Counted from the first letter of the stretch, positions 1 to 6,387 are shown. The stretch is 12,554 bases of DNA from Symbiobacteriaceae bacterium (GCA_027356675.1 DAHVXO010000277.1:1-12554), one strand, 5' to 3'. A program made the numbers and translations. The notes: generated by a model from the sequence alone, not told the origin.

Positions 1-104
<104 letters not shown>

Positions 105-129
105 ATAGTTTGTTCGGCTCTGTTTTTTC

Positions 130-145
130 GGTGCCTCGCGACACC
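130..145 (-). other. 16S leader hairpin with GNRA tetraloop
   Basis: On the transcribed strand GGTGTC pairs with GGCACC (one G-U pair) around the tetraloop GCGA, a GNRA loop. It lies about 26 nt upstream of the 16S 5' end, between boxA and the mature rRNA. It is followed by A-rich rather than U-rich sequence, so it is not a terminator. A role in leader folding or 16S processing is inferred. Confidence 0.5.
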
Positions 146-185
146 ACGCGGTCCGTCTCGCTTGGCTCTTTCCGATCTTTCCACT

Positions 186-202
186 GTCTAGTTTTCAAGG
201 TG
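186..202 (-). promoter_or_regulatory. rRNA leader boxA-like antitermination element
   Basis: The reverse complement reads CACCTTGAAAACTAGACAG, close to the leader element of Bacillus rRNA operons (TTCTTTGAAAACTA). That element is the boxA site where NusB/S10 antitermination complexes load. It lies downstream of all three promoter candidates and about 80 nt upstream of 16S, the expected place. The assignment rests on sequence likeness and position. Confidence 0.6.
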
Positions 203-243
203 CGAGGGGCTGAAACCACCGCCGTTTGAGAGGCGAGGTTATT

Positions 244-273
244 ATCTTACCACGCCGCCTTTGCTTCAGTCAA
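244..273 (-). promoter_or_regulatory. rrn promoter P1 (proximal)
   Basis: SigA-type promoter read on the minus strand. The -35 is TTGACT (273-268), the spacer is 18 nt, and the -10 is TAAGAT (249-244). It is the closest promoter to 16S, giving a leader of roughly 130 nt. Core hexamers are identical to those of P2. The -35 hexamer is one arm of an inverted repeat (268-274 with 294-300). Confidence 0.65.
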
Positions 274-326
274 CTGGAAGATTTCGCTTCTTTGTTGACT
301 GCCACCCGTTTGCGGGGCAGGATATC

Positions 327-355
327 ATCTTATCAGCTGAGCCGTCGCCAGTCAA
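327..355 (-). promoter_or_regulatory. rrn promoter P2 (middle)
   Basis: SigA-type promoter on the minus strand: -35 TTGACT (355-350), 17-nt spacer, -10 TAAGAT (332-327). It repeats the P1 hexamers (both read GTTGACTG at the -35 side and TAAGAT then ATA at the -10 side) about 80 bp further from 16S. An A-rich stretch (GGAAAAATCTAG around 360-371) lies just upstream, where an UP element would be. Tandem promoters are normal for rRNA operons, which supports the call. Confidence 0.65.
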
Positions 356-405
356 CGGACTAGATTTTTCCGACGCTTCCACCAGGAAAGGCTATGGCAT
401 TGGGC

Positions 406-434
406 ATTGTAGCACATGGAATATTCTGATACAA
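406..434 (-). promoter_or_regulatory. Possible rrn promoter P3 (distal)
   Basis: Minus-strand TTGTAT (434-429), 17-nt spacer, TACAAT (411-406). The -10 matches consensus at five of six bases and the -35 at four. It lies about 79 bp from P2, much like the P2-P1 step, and just downstream of the gltX end. It is weaker than P1 and P2 because its hexamers differ from theirs. Confidence 0.45.
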
Positions 435-447
435 GACGATCGCTTAT

Positions 448-491
448 GCCCAATGTGCATGGGCGGAGGAGTTTCCCCGCCCACTGTGCAT
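448..491 (-). repeat. 13-bp direct repeat and hairpin after gltX
   Basis: GCCCAATGTGCAT (448-460) recurs as GCCCACTGTGCAT (479-491), 12 of 13 bases identical. On the minus strand TGGGCGG (483-477) can pair with CCGCCCA (466-460) around a 10-nt loop. The CCGCCCA arm could instead pair with TGGGC at 452-448. It begins 4 nt after the gltX stop codon, where a terminator is expected, but no U-tract follows. It may be a weak terminator or a processing hairpin. Confidence 0.4.
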
Positions 492-495
492 CCAT

Positions 496-1944
496 CTAAC
501 AGTACTTCAGCATACGGTCAATTGTGCGCTCCCGGCCGACCAGGTAAAGAGTCTCAAACAGGCCCGGGCTCGCCGTTCGCCCCGTAATGGCGACGCGAAC
601 CGGCTGAATGCTCTCCTTTGGCTTCATCCCCAAGGCGTCCATGTGGCCGCGAATAATCCGCTCGATCGCTGTCAGGTCCCAATCCACCGTCCGCAGGTCC
701 TCGATCACCCGCCGGAAGAACGGCTTGACGGCATCCGTCAGAAACTTCTCAGCAGCCTGCGGGTCTACGGTGATCTCATCGAGCAAGAAGAAATCGACGT
801 GCTCGGGGACTTCGGCCAGAGTCACAACTCGCTCCTGGACCTGGGATACCACAGCCTTAAACAATTCCCAGTTCGCCCGGGCCCGCTCCTCTGTATAGAT
901 GCCCGCCTGCTCCACGAACGGCAGAGCCAACTCCGCGAAGTCCTCCAGGCTCTTCCGGCGGATGTAGTTGCCATTCATCCAATTGAGCTTGTTCTTATCG
1001 AAGACCGACGGCGCCTTCGTCACCCGCTGGATGTCGAAGTCCTGGATGAGCTCCTCCCGGGTCAGGAACTCCCGGCCCGTCTCCGCACCGGGCGGGGTCC
1101 ATCCCAGCAACGACATGAAGTTCATAAGTGCCTCGGGCAAATACCCCTGTTCCCGGTAGTCGCGAATCGCCGCCTCACCCTTGCGCTTGGAGAGCTTGCC
1201 CCGATCTTCATTCGTCATGTGACCCAGATGTCCGATGTGCGGAATGGGCAAATCAAGCGCCTGATAGATCAGCAGCTGGACCGGCGTATTCGGAATGTGC
1301 CCTTCGCCGCGCAGAATATGGGTGATGTTCATCGTGACGTCGTCAACGACAACGGCAAAGTTGTAGAGTGGAATGCCGTTACCGCGCATGATGATGAAAT
1401 CACCGATCGAATCCGTCGGGAATTCGATGAAGCCGCGAACCAGGTCATCGTACCGGACCGTCTGGCCTCGGGGGACACGGAACCGGAGCACAAAAGACCG
1501 CCCTTCACCCTCAAACTGAGCCCGCTGCTCAGCAGTGAGATTCCGACACCGCCCCTTGTACTGGTAGGGCCGGTTCTGGCTCTGGGCCTCCTTGCGGTCT
1601 GCGTCCTCCTCATCCTTCGTGCAATAGCACTTGTAGACGTGGCCGCCCGCAAGCAGTCTATCGGCATAGGTGCGATAGAGTTCAAGCCGATGCATCTGCC
1701 GGTACGGCTCGTACGGCCCGCCGATGTCAGGGCCCTCGTCCCAGTCCATTCCGAGCCACTTCAGATCCTCAAAGATAACCTGCTCCCACTCCGCTTTCGA
1801 CCGCTCCTGGTCGGTGTCTTCAAACCGCAGAATGAACTTCCCACCGACTCCACGGGCCCAGAGCCAGTTGAACAGTGCGGTATGTACGTTGCCGACATGA
1901 ATTGGTCCCGTGGGGCTGGGCGCAATGCGAACACGAATGGTCAT
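496..1944 (-). CDS. gltX: Glutamate--tRNA ligase (class I)
   Basis: Cytoplasmic enzyme that joins glutamate to tRNA-Glu using ATP. With this start it is 482 aa, normal for bacterial GluRS. The N-terminal Rossmann domain carries the HIGH-type motif as HVGN at residues 16-19, within APSPTGPIHVGN. The KMSKS-type motif is KLSKR at about 250-254. Cysteines at 106, 108 and 133 resemble the zinc-binding pattern seen in some GluRS. The C-terminal part is the helical anticodon-binding region. The ATG at 1944 is chosen because GAGGGG lies 8 nt upstream and the protein then starts MTIRVRIAPSPTG. An in-frame GTG at 1962 is less likely. Expression is controlled by the T-box leader just upstream. Whether the enzyme also charges tRNA-Gln (non-discriminating, as in many Bacillota) cannot be read from the sequence. 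It lies between bofA and the rRNA operon. Confidence 0.96.
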   Translation of the reverse strand: MTIRVRIAPSPTGPIHVGNVHTALFNWLWARGVGGKFILRFEDTDQERSKAEWEQVIFEDLKWLGMDWDEGPDIGGPYEPYRQMHRLELYRTYADRLLAGGHVYKCYCTKDEEDADRKEAQSQNRPYQYKGRCRNLTAEQRAQFEGEGRSFVLRFRVPRGQTVRYDDLVRGFIEFPTDSIGDFIIMRGNGIPLYNFAVVVDDVTMNITHILRGEGHIPNTPVQLLIYQALDLPIPHIGHLGHMTNEDRGKLSKRKGEAAIRDYREQGYLPEALMNFMSLLGWTPPGAETGREFLTREELIQDFDIQRVTKAPSVFDKNKLNWMNGNYIRRKSLEDFAELALPFVEQAGIYTEERARANWELFKAVVSQVQERVVTLAEVPEHVDFFLLDEITVDPQAAEKFLTDAVKPFFRRVIEDLRTVDWDLTAIERIIRGHMDALGMKPKESIQPVRVAITGRTASPGLFETLYLVGRERTIDRMLKYC

Positions 1945-1982
1945 AATGGCGTCCCCTCTCACTGCGTGATGCCCAAATGCAC

Positions 1983-2009
1983 AAAAAAACCCGTCCGGTT
2001 AGGGACGGG
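1983..2009 (-). terminator. T-box regulated terminator ahead of gltX
   Basis: Minus-strand stem CCCGTCC/GGACGGG (2009-2003 with 1996-1990), a 6-nt loop, then seven U (1989-1983). It directly follows the T-box antiterminator sequence, whose 3' arm overlaps the stem, so the two structures exclude each other. Transcription is expected to stop here when tRNA-Glu is charged. The gltX start codon lies 38 nt further on. Confidence 0.93.
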
Positions 2010-2221
2010 GGTTGTTCCCGCGGTACCACCCTAAGTTAGGTCAAGGACCTCCCTTGGCTCCCGGTATCGGAGGAGTGACCGTCCCGACCTACTCTCGTTC
2101 AGTCTGGAGGGCTCGAGGACCTCTTTGGCCAACTTGAGCGCCGGGTTGCACCAACCCCCGGCTCGCTGTGGCTTCAAGCCTAGCCTACTCGTTCCTGTCA
2201 ACGCCTGTAAGATGTATCTTC
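1983..2221 (-). promoter_or_regulatory. T-box riboswitch (tRNA-Glu sensing, specifier GAG)
   Basis: The leader contains the canonical T-box AGGGTGGTACCGCGGG (2032-2017), whose TGGT bulge pairs with the tRNA NCCA end. Upstream on the minus strand come an S-turn AGTA in the Stem I specifier loop (around 2188-2185), an AG-rich bulge, and a distal loop with GGTGCAA (around 2152-2146). I fold Stem I as GGCT(A)GGCTTGA with TCAAGTTGGCC above the specifier loop and AGGA with TCCT below it. This leaves AAAGAGG on the 3' side, so the specifier is GAG (2123-2121), a glutamate codon, matching gltX downstream. An uncharged tRNA-Glu would favour the antiterminator and let gltX be read. The 5' limit is the predicted transcription start. 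Confidence 0.93.
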
Positions 2222-2227
2222 TGCAGT

Positions 2228-2256
2228 ATTGTACCCCGCGAAGGCTTAAAAATCAA
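2228..2256 (-). promoter_or_regulatory. Promoter of the T-box/gltX transcript
   Basis: Minus strand: -35 TTGATT (2256-2251), 17-nt spacer, -10 TACAAT (2233-2228). The predicted start near 2221 leaves room for the full T-box leader. The -35 overlaps the bofA stop codon (2255-2253). The TTGACA at about 2202-2197 lies inside Stem I and lacks a partner -10, so it is not preferred. Confidence 0.7.
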
Positions 2257-2516
2257 CTCACTAGCCAGTGAATGACCCCCAGGAAGCCCACTCCTGGTAA
2301 CCCCAGGAGCCCGGTGACCACAGCGGAAACGGGATTGAGGGCCAAGTGAAGTCCGAATGGCCCACCGACCAGATTGAGTGCCCACAGCGCAAAGCCACCC
2401 ACGATGCTGTGCCACAGGAGCCGAAAGGCGGCACTGAGTGGCGTGGCGAGCATCTGCAACCCAACAAGGAGCAATACGAGCCCCGCTGCGTACCAGAGCG
2501 CTGAAGTCACATCCAT
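2253..2516 (-). CDS. bofA: BofA family protein (pro-sigma-K processing inhibitor)
   Basis: 87-aa integral membrane protein. Hydrophobic segments cover roughly residues 5-25, 33-52 and 60-86, with the small-residue-rich GLLGLPGVGFLGVI near the C-terminus that is typical of BofA. In B. subtilis BofA sits in the outer forespore membrane with SpoIVFA and holds the SpoIVFB protease inactive, delaying pro-sigma-K cleavage until engulfment is complete. Length and the position after recR and the DUF2508 gene match that family and locus. It starts 3 nt after the DUF2508 stop codon, with GGAGG of the ribosome site inside the end of that gene. The stop codon overlaps the -35 of the gltX promoter. The family call is firm; the role in this organism is by homology. 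Confidence 0.85.
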   Translation of the reverse strand: MDVTSALWYAAGLVLLLVGLQMLATPLSAAFRLLWHSIVGGFALWALNLVGGPFGLHLALNPVSAVVTGLLGLPGVGFLGVIHWLVS

Positions 2517-2519
2517 CCC

Positions 2520-2846
2520 TTACGCCTCCCGGTGCACCCGACCTTCACGGTGATCGCGTAGCCGGCGGAATAAGTACACATACTTGCGCTGAGCGGCCTC
2601 GAGGGAATAGATGGCGTGGTCCACCAATTCCGGATCACTAACCGTCTGAAAGTACTGCTGAGCCGCCTGCCATTCGCGGTGGGCCGCGTCGACTTCGGCG
2701 TGTAGCCACTGGTCAGCCTGTCCGGCCTCTCCCTGTACCTTGACGGATTCCCGTGTACCGAGTCCCTGCAGAACACTGGATAGGTTCACATTTAACCTCA
2801 TCAGCGCCATCCCCCTGGAGGAAGAATATGCCTCCGAAACGTGCAT
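2520..2846 (-). CDS. yaaL: DUF2508 family protein (YaaL-like)
   Basis: Small soluble protein of unknown function. The conserved part, residues about 58-96 (REWQAAQQYF, then DPELVDHAIYSLEAAQRKY, then VYLFRR), fits the DUF2508/YaaL pattern seen between recR and bofA in Bacillota. The chosen ATG has a strong GGAGGT 6-7 nt upstream and gives 108 aa, longer than the usual 70-90. A second start at 2801 (MRLNVN), with AGGGGG about 9 nt upstream, would give 93 aa and cannot be excluded. It is followed after 3 nt by bofA, so the two are translationally close. It is separated from recR by a terminator, yet I found no convincing SigA promoter in the 55-nt gap. Confidence 0.8.
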   Translation of the reverse strand: MHVSEAYSSSRGMALMRLNVNLSSVLQGLGTRESVKVQGEAGQADQWLHAEVDAAHREWQAAQQYFQTVSDPELVDHAIYSLEAAQRKYVYLFRRLRDHREGRVHREA

Positions 2847-2888
2847 ATGCCTACCTCCAGTATTGCCTCCAACTATGGGTTTTTAATC

Positions 2889-2919
2889 AAAAGGGGCGCC
2901 GCTAGATTTCGCGGCGCCC
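2889..2919 (-). terminator. Terminator overlapping the recR stop codon
   Basis: Perfect 9-bp GC stem GGGCGCCGC/GCGGCGCCC (2919-2911 with 2902-2894), 8-nt loop, then CTTTTGATT on the minus strand. The recR stop codon (2904-2902) spans the loop and the first base of the 3' arm. It should end the dnaX-ebfC-recR transcript, wholly or in part. Confidence 0.85.
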
Positions 2920-3498
2920 TTCCAAGGCTTTGGCCAATGTCACTTCATCGGCATACTCAAGGTCGCCACCCATGGGGAGTCCGCGGGCGATGCGGGTCAC
3001 CTTGACGCCCAGTGGTTTGATATACCGGGCAATGTACATGGCCGTCGTCTCGCCTTCAGTGTTGGGGTTCGTGCACAGGATGACCTCGCGGACGGCGCCA
3101 TCGCCCAGGCGGGCCATCAACTCCCGCGCTCGGATGTCGTCAATGCCGATACCTTCCATGGGATTTAGCGCCCCATGCAACACGTGGTACAGGCCCTTAA
3201 ATTCGCGCGTCCGTTCCATCGCCACGACGTCACGCGGCTCTTGAACGACGCAGATCATGCTCCGATCGCGTGCGTGGTGGCTGCAGATTGCACAGGGATC
3301 CTGATCCGTAAGATTGCAGCAAACAGAGCAGTATCGCACCCGCTCGCGCGCATCCACAATTGCCGCGGCAATATTGTTCACAGCGTGCTTATCCATGTGC
3401 AGGAGGTGGAACGCGAGGCGCTGGGCGGTCTTGGGGCCGATCCCAGGTAGTTTGGTCAGTTCCTCGATGAGCCGGGCAATGGGTTCGGCGTAGTACAT
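2902..3498 (-). CDS. recR: Recombination mediator protein RecR
   Basis: 198 aa, the standard length. RecR works with RecO (and RecF) to load RecA on SSB-coated single-stranded DNA at gaps. The N-terminal helix-hairpin-helix is at 17-33 ([17 protein letters not shown]). The zinc finger has C57, C60, C69 and C72. The Toprim domain spans about 79-172 and begins [16 protein letters not shown]. The conserved [15 protein letters not shown] is at 104-118, and the C-terminal [14 protein letters not shown] supports the family. It starts 5 nt after the ebfC stop codon, so the two are coupled. The pairing of ebfC with recR downstream of dnaX is widely conserved. The stop codon is built into a terminator stem-loop. 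Confidence 0.97.
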   Translation of the reverse strand: MYYAEPIARLIEELTKLPGIGPKTAQRLAFHLLHMDKHAVNNIAAAIVDARERVRYCSVCCNLTDQDPCAICSHHARDRSMICVVQEPRDVVAMERTREFKGLYHVLHGALNPMEGIGIDDIRARELMARLGDGAVREVILCTNPNTEGETTAMYIARYIKPLGVKVTRIARGLPMGGDLEYADEVTLAKALEGRREI

Positions 3499-3503
3499 CG
3501 AGA

Positions 3504-3833
3504 TTAGAAGAGGCCCGGGATGCGGGGCATTCCGCCCGGCATGAGCCGCTTCATCTCGGTTTCGGACATCTCTTCTGCCTTCTTCATCCCTTCGCTGATC
3601 GCAGCGAGGATCAGGTCCTGAAGCATCTCGATGTCTTCAGGATCAACGACCTCCTTCGATAGCGTCAGCGACTGGATTCGCCGGTCTCCTGTCACGACCA
3701 CTTTCACCGCACCGCCACCCGCCGTTGCCTCGACAGTCATCTTGGCAACCTCTTCCTGCGCCTTCAGCATGTTCGCCTGCATCTTCTGGACTTGCTTTAG
3801 CATCTGGTTCATATTTCCGCCACCCGGAATCAT
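3504..3833 (-). CDS. ebfC: YbaB/EbfC family nucleoid-associated protein
   Basis: 109-aa DNA-binding protein of the YbaB/EbfC (YaaK in Bacillus) family, thought to bind DNA as a dimer. The Met-rich opening [19 protein letters not shown], the central [17 protein letters not shown], and [15 protein letters not shown] all match the family. The C-terminal [12 protein letters not shown] is the usual tail. The start codon overlaps the dnaX stop as ATGA, and GGAGGG lies 6 nt upstream inside dnaX, so translational coupling with dnaX is likely. An internal ATG at 3812 is possible, but the longer start matches YaaK-type N-termini. Confidence 0.94.
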   Translation of the reverse strand: MIPGGGNMNQMLKQVQKMQANMLKAQEEVAKMTVEATAGGGAVKVVVTGDRRIQSLTLSKEVVDPEDIEMLQDLILAAISEGMKKAEEMSETEMKRLMPGGMPRIPGLF

Positions 3834-5506
3834 CGTGAGCCCTCCTCTTCGACTTCCTCGACCAGTTCCTTCGGAAAGATGCTCTGCGCCAGGTCCACCA
3901 GCGACCGCTCTCCGGCCGGCTTATCGCTTGAGACCGCCACAGGGGCGGGAGCATCGGATTTTGCGGCAGGATGATTGGGACCGACGATGTGAAGCTCGAC
4001 CCCGGACAGCCCAGCCTTTGAAAAGGCCTTCTCAATGATGGATTTATCCGCAGGTCGCGATAGCAGTCCTGCGAAGGTATCGTTGGTCGCCACAAGTGTG
4101 ATGCTACTGCCCATGACCCGGCCAATCCGCAGTCCGCTCAGGAGCGGGTTCGTACTGGGACGGGTTCGCCGCACAAGGTCGAGGATTTGATCCCATACTG
4201 CCATCACCCGGGCTTCGCCCTCTGTCGAAGGCTGTGCGGGTGTCTCAGCCGCAGAACCTGCAGCGGCGGACTTTGTTGCCTCGACCACCGGTGGAGTACC
4301 CGCTGCAATGGTCTCCGCCACGTGGGAACGCTCGGTTACCGGCTGGGCCGGCGGCGGGGCGACCTTGCGGACAGGCGGTACCGCAGGGGCCTCCACAAGG
4401 ACCTCGGACGAAGGGTTGCCGTACAAACCTACCATCCGGATGAGCCCCACCTCAACCAGCAGCCGCGGCGAAGTTGAAAGGCGCATGTCGCTCTCGACCT
4501 GGGCAAACACCTTGATGGACGCCAGCAACTGCTCCTGCTGGACGGCTGCAGCCCGCTGCTGTAAGGCCTCACGATAGTGCGCGGGCAAATCGAGCACAGC
4601 GTCAGTGGAACTTACCTTGGCGAGCAGCAGGTCGCGCATGTGGGCCAGGTAGTCGCGCACCAACTGCCGCAGGTCCTTGCCCTGCCGGACCAATTCATCG
4701 AGGAGCATGAGCGCACCGCCGATATCGCCCGTGGCCAAGGAAGTATCGAGGCGCAAAAACGTCTCCAGCGGAGCGGATCCAAGCACGTGCAGCGTGTCCT
4801 CCAGGGTGATCTGGCCTTCGGTCGTGTAAGCCATGACCTGGTCCAAAAGCGACAGGGCGTCGCGCATCCCACCCTCGGCCTGGCGCGCAATCGCACTCAG
4901 CGCCTCGACTGCAGCCTTCACCCTGTATGTGGCGCAAACGGCATTCAGCCGGTCCAGGATTTCCTGCAGCGAGAGCCGGTGATAGTCGAAACACTGGCAC
5001 CGGGAGACAATCGTGACGGGGAGCTTATGCTTCTCCGTGGTGGCCAGCACGAACATGACGTGGTCCGGCGGCTCCTCCAAGGTCTTCAAGAGGGCGTTAA
5101 AGGCCGGTTCGGAGAGCATATGGACTTCATCGATGATGTAGACCTTGAGGCGCAGCTCAACGGGTGCATACTTGACCTTATCGCGCAGATCGCGGATTTC
5201 GTCGATGCCACGGTTGGAGGCGGCATCGATCTCGATAATGTCCATCGTCTCGCCGCTGATGATGCTCCGGCAGGCAACGCACTCGTTGCACGGTTCGCCG
5301 TCCTGCAAGTTCAGGCAGTTAACTGCCTTGGCTAGCAGTCGAGCGACGGTTGTTTTGCCGGTCCCGCGCGGCCCGGACAATAAGTAGGCATGGCTTATGC
5401 GTTTCTGGATCAGCGCGTTGCGAAGCGTTCGGGTGATGTGATGCTGCCCAACGACATCGGCGAACCGCTGCGGCCGGAATTCGCGGTACAGGGCAAGGTG
5501 AGCCAT
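3830..5506 (-). CDS. dnaX: DNA polymerase III subunit gamma/tau
   Basis: 558-aa AAA+ subunit of the clamp loader that opens the sliding clamp and, as tau, links the polymerases to the helicase. The Walker A motif is GPRGTGKT at 45-52. The zinc module has C64, C73, C76 and C79. Walker B is DEVH at 126-129, and the SRC motif with the trans-acting arginine is at 168-170. The AAA+ and collar domains run to about 370. A Pro/Ala-rich linker spans about 380-430. The C-terminal domain ends in the acidic [14 protein letters not shown]. The ATG at 5506 has GGAG 7 nt upstream. I saw no E. coli-type A-rich slippery site, so a shorter gamma product is not predicted by sequence. It heads the dnaX-ebfC-recR unit and lies downstream of tRNA-Ser(CGA) and a long hairpin. 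Confidence 0.97.
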   Translation of the reverse strand: MAHLALYREFRPQRFADVVGQHHITRTLRNALIQKRISHAYLLSGPRGTGKTTVARLLAKAVNCLNLQDGEPCNECVACRSIISGETMDIIEIDAASNRGIDEIRDLRDKVKYAPVELRLKVYIIDEVHMLSEPAFNALLKTLEEPPDHVMFVLATTEKHKLPVTIVSRCQCFDYHRLSLQEILDRLNAVCATYRVKAAVEALSAIARQAEGGMRDALSLLDQVMAYTTEGQITLEDTLHVLGSAPLETFLRLDTSLATGDIGGALMLLDELVRQGKDLRQLVRDYLAHMRDLLLAKVSSTDAVLDLPAHYREALQQRAAAVQQEQLLASIKVFAQVESDMRLSTSPRLLVEVGLIRMVGLYGNPSSEVLVEAPAVPPVRKVAPPPAQPVTERSHVAETIAAGTPPVVEATKSAAAGSAAETPAQPSTEGEARVMAVWDQILDLVRRTRPSTNPLLSGLRIGRVMGSSITLVATNDTFAGLLSRPADKSIIEKAFSKAGLSGVELHIVGPNHPAAKSDAPAPVAVSSDKPAGERSLVDLAQSIFPKELVEEVEEEGSR

Positions 5507-5573
5507 ACAATCTCTCCTGCCAATTATGAGCTAGCCTTCTGTGTTCGACCCGATTCGCATGATTCCTTTTCAC

Positions 5574-5631
5574 GAAACGCAGGAGCAGGCCTTCCAAAAA
5601 GGGAAGGGCCTGCTCCCGCAGCCGGCGTTTC
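5574..5631 (-). other. Long stem-loop between tRNA-Ser(CGA) and dnaX
   Basis: On the minus strand GAAACGC (5631-5625) pairs with GCGTTTC (5580-5574), GGAGCAGGC (5616-5608) with GCCTGCTCC (5590-5582), and CTTCC with GGAAG around the loop CTTTTT. Between the outer and middle stems is an asymmetric internal loop of 8 and 1 nt; one C is bulged between the middle and inner stems. In all about 21 bp. No U-tract follows. B. subtilis has the SRP RNA gene scr in this interval, but the SRP domain IV signature is absent here. It may be a terminator, a processing site for the tRNA 3' end, or a leader element of dnaX. Confidence 0.6.
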
Positions 5632-5641
5632 CGAAGCTTGA

Positions 5642-5731
5642 TGGCGGAGGGGGTGGGATTCGAACCCACGGTAGGCTTTCACCTACAGCAGTTTTCGAGA
5701 CTGCCACCTTAAACCGCTCGGACACCCCTCC
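5642..5731 (-). tRNA. tRNA-Ser (anticodon CGA)
   Basis: 90-nt class II tRNA with an encoded CCA end. Acceptor arm GGAGGGG/CCCCTCC, D arm with GAGCGGTTTAA, anticodon stem GCAGT/ACTGC around loop CTCGAAA (anticodon at 5697-5695), a long variable arm (TGTAGGTGAAAGCCTACC) as expected for serine, and T arm GTGGG TTCGAAT CCCAC. It decodes UCG. The 5' end lies only 6 nt from the tadA stop codon, so it is probably transcribed with tadA. A long hairpin begins 10 nt past its 3' end. Confidence 0.97.
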
Positions 5732-5737
5732 GAGTTG

Positions 5738-6193
5738 CTACGATGTCTGACGACGAGACTGAAAGAACGCTTTCATGACTTGGCTGCACGCAGTGGCGAG
5801 GACACCGCCTGTCACACCCAAACGATGGTTAAGCCCCGGGTTCTGGACAATCTCGGTGATTGATCGGTCCGCCCATCCCTTTGGATCCGTAGCACCGTAA
5901 ACCAGATGCTCGATCCGGCTCTGCACCAGCGCCCCCGCACACATGGGGCAGGGCTCAATGGTCACATATAAAGTGCAACCTGAAAGCCGCCAGCCGCCCA
6001 GCACTTCGCCGGCCTGACGAATGGCAAGTACTTCGGCGTGGGCGGTGGCGTCGTGGGTGGATTCGCGCAAATTATGTGCCCTGGCGACCACTTCGCCCTC
6101 TCTCACCACAACTGCGCCGATGGGGACCTCCCCAAGCTGGGCGGCAATCTCAGCCTCGACGAGGGCCTGCCGCATAAAGTCTTCGTGTGTCAT
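5738..6193 (-). CDS. tadA: tRNA-specific adenosine deaminase TadA
   Basis: Zinc enzyme that deaminates A34 to inosine in tRNA-Arg(ACG), allowing it to read three CGN codons. With the ATG at 6193 it is 151 aa, the usual size. The deaminase motif HAE is at 52-54, with His52 a zinc ligand and Glu54 catalytic. PCPMC is at 81-85, with Cys82 and Cys85 as zinc ligands. The open frame extends upstream to 6280, but that extension has no family likeness and would start above the predicted promoter. The ribosome site is weak (GGACGG). It is followed after 6 nt by tRNA-Ser(CGA). Position upstream of dnaX matches B. subtilis yaaJ. Confidence 0.95.
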   Translation of the reverse strand: MTHEDFMRQALVEAEIAAQLGEVPIGAVVVREGEVVARAHNLRESTHDATAHAEVLAIRQAGEVLGGWRLSGCTLYVTIEPCPMCAGALVQSRIEHLVYGATDPKGWADRSITEIVQNPGLNHRLGVTGGVLATACSQVMKAFFQSRRQTS

Positions 6194-6236
6194 TGTCCGT
6201 CCACTCTTATGAAGTGCGCTCCTGAACGTACAAATG

Positions 6237-6266
6237 ATGTTACCACGCTCACACGCCGTTGTGCAA
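6237..6266 (-). promoter_or_regulatory. Promoter of tadA
   Basis: Minus strand: -35 TTGCAC (6266-6261), 18-nt spacer, -10 TAACAT (6242-6237), four of six matches in each hexamer. The predicted start near 6231 gives a 5' leader of about 38 nt to the ATG at 6193. It probably also serves tRNA-Ser(CGA), for which the 6-nt gap leaves no room for a promoter. Confidence 0.5.
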
Positions 6267-6387
6267 GCCCACATAGGCACCGCCGGCGCGAATGTTGATG
6301 ATGAGCCCTGAAAATCGACGTTAATTCAAGGAAGACCGTACAGACTGGCCAAAAATCCCGAAATTGATATTCGATTATAGGTACATG

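Noticed and set aside
643..2034. A 463-codon open frame on the plus strand antisense to gltX
   Set aside because: It lies over the well-supported gltX and its T-box leader, has no recognisable domain, and looks like a shadow frame of GC-rich coding DNA.
2197..2202. Perfect TTGACA on the minus strand as the gltX -35 box
   Set aside because: It falls inside T-box Stem I, and no -10 lies 16-18 nt downstream. The TTGATT/TACAAT pair at 2256-2228 fits better and includes the whole leader.
4015..4035. Small palindrome and A/T run in dnaX as a possible frameshift site for a gamma product
   Set aside because: There is no A AAA AAG-type heptamer in the reading frame and the run is short. It is probably ordinary coding sequence.
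5507..5573. SRP RNA (scr/ffs) or a dedicated promoter ahead of dnaX
   Set aside because: The SRP domain IV core is absent. CATAAT at 5528-5523 could be a -10, but it has no -35 and lies so close to the ATG that the ribosome site would be lost.
6194..6280. N-terminal extension of tadA to 6280
   Set aside because: The extra 29 residues have no family likeness, and that start lies upstream of the predicted tadA promoter. The ATG at 6193 gives the normal length.
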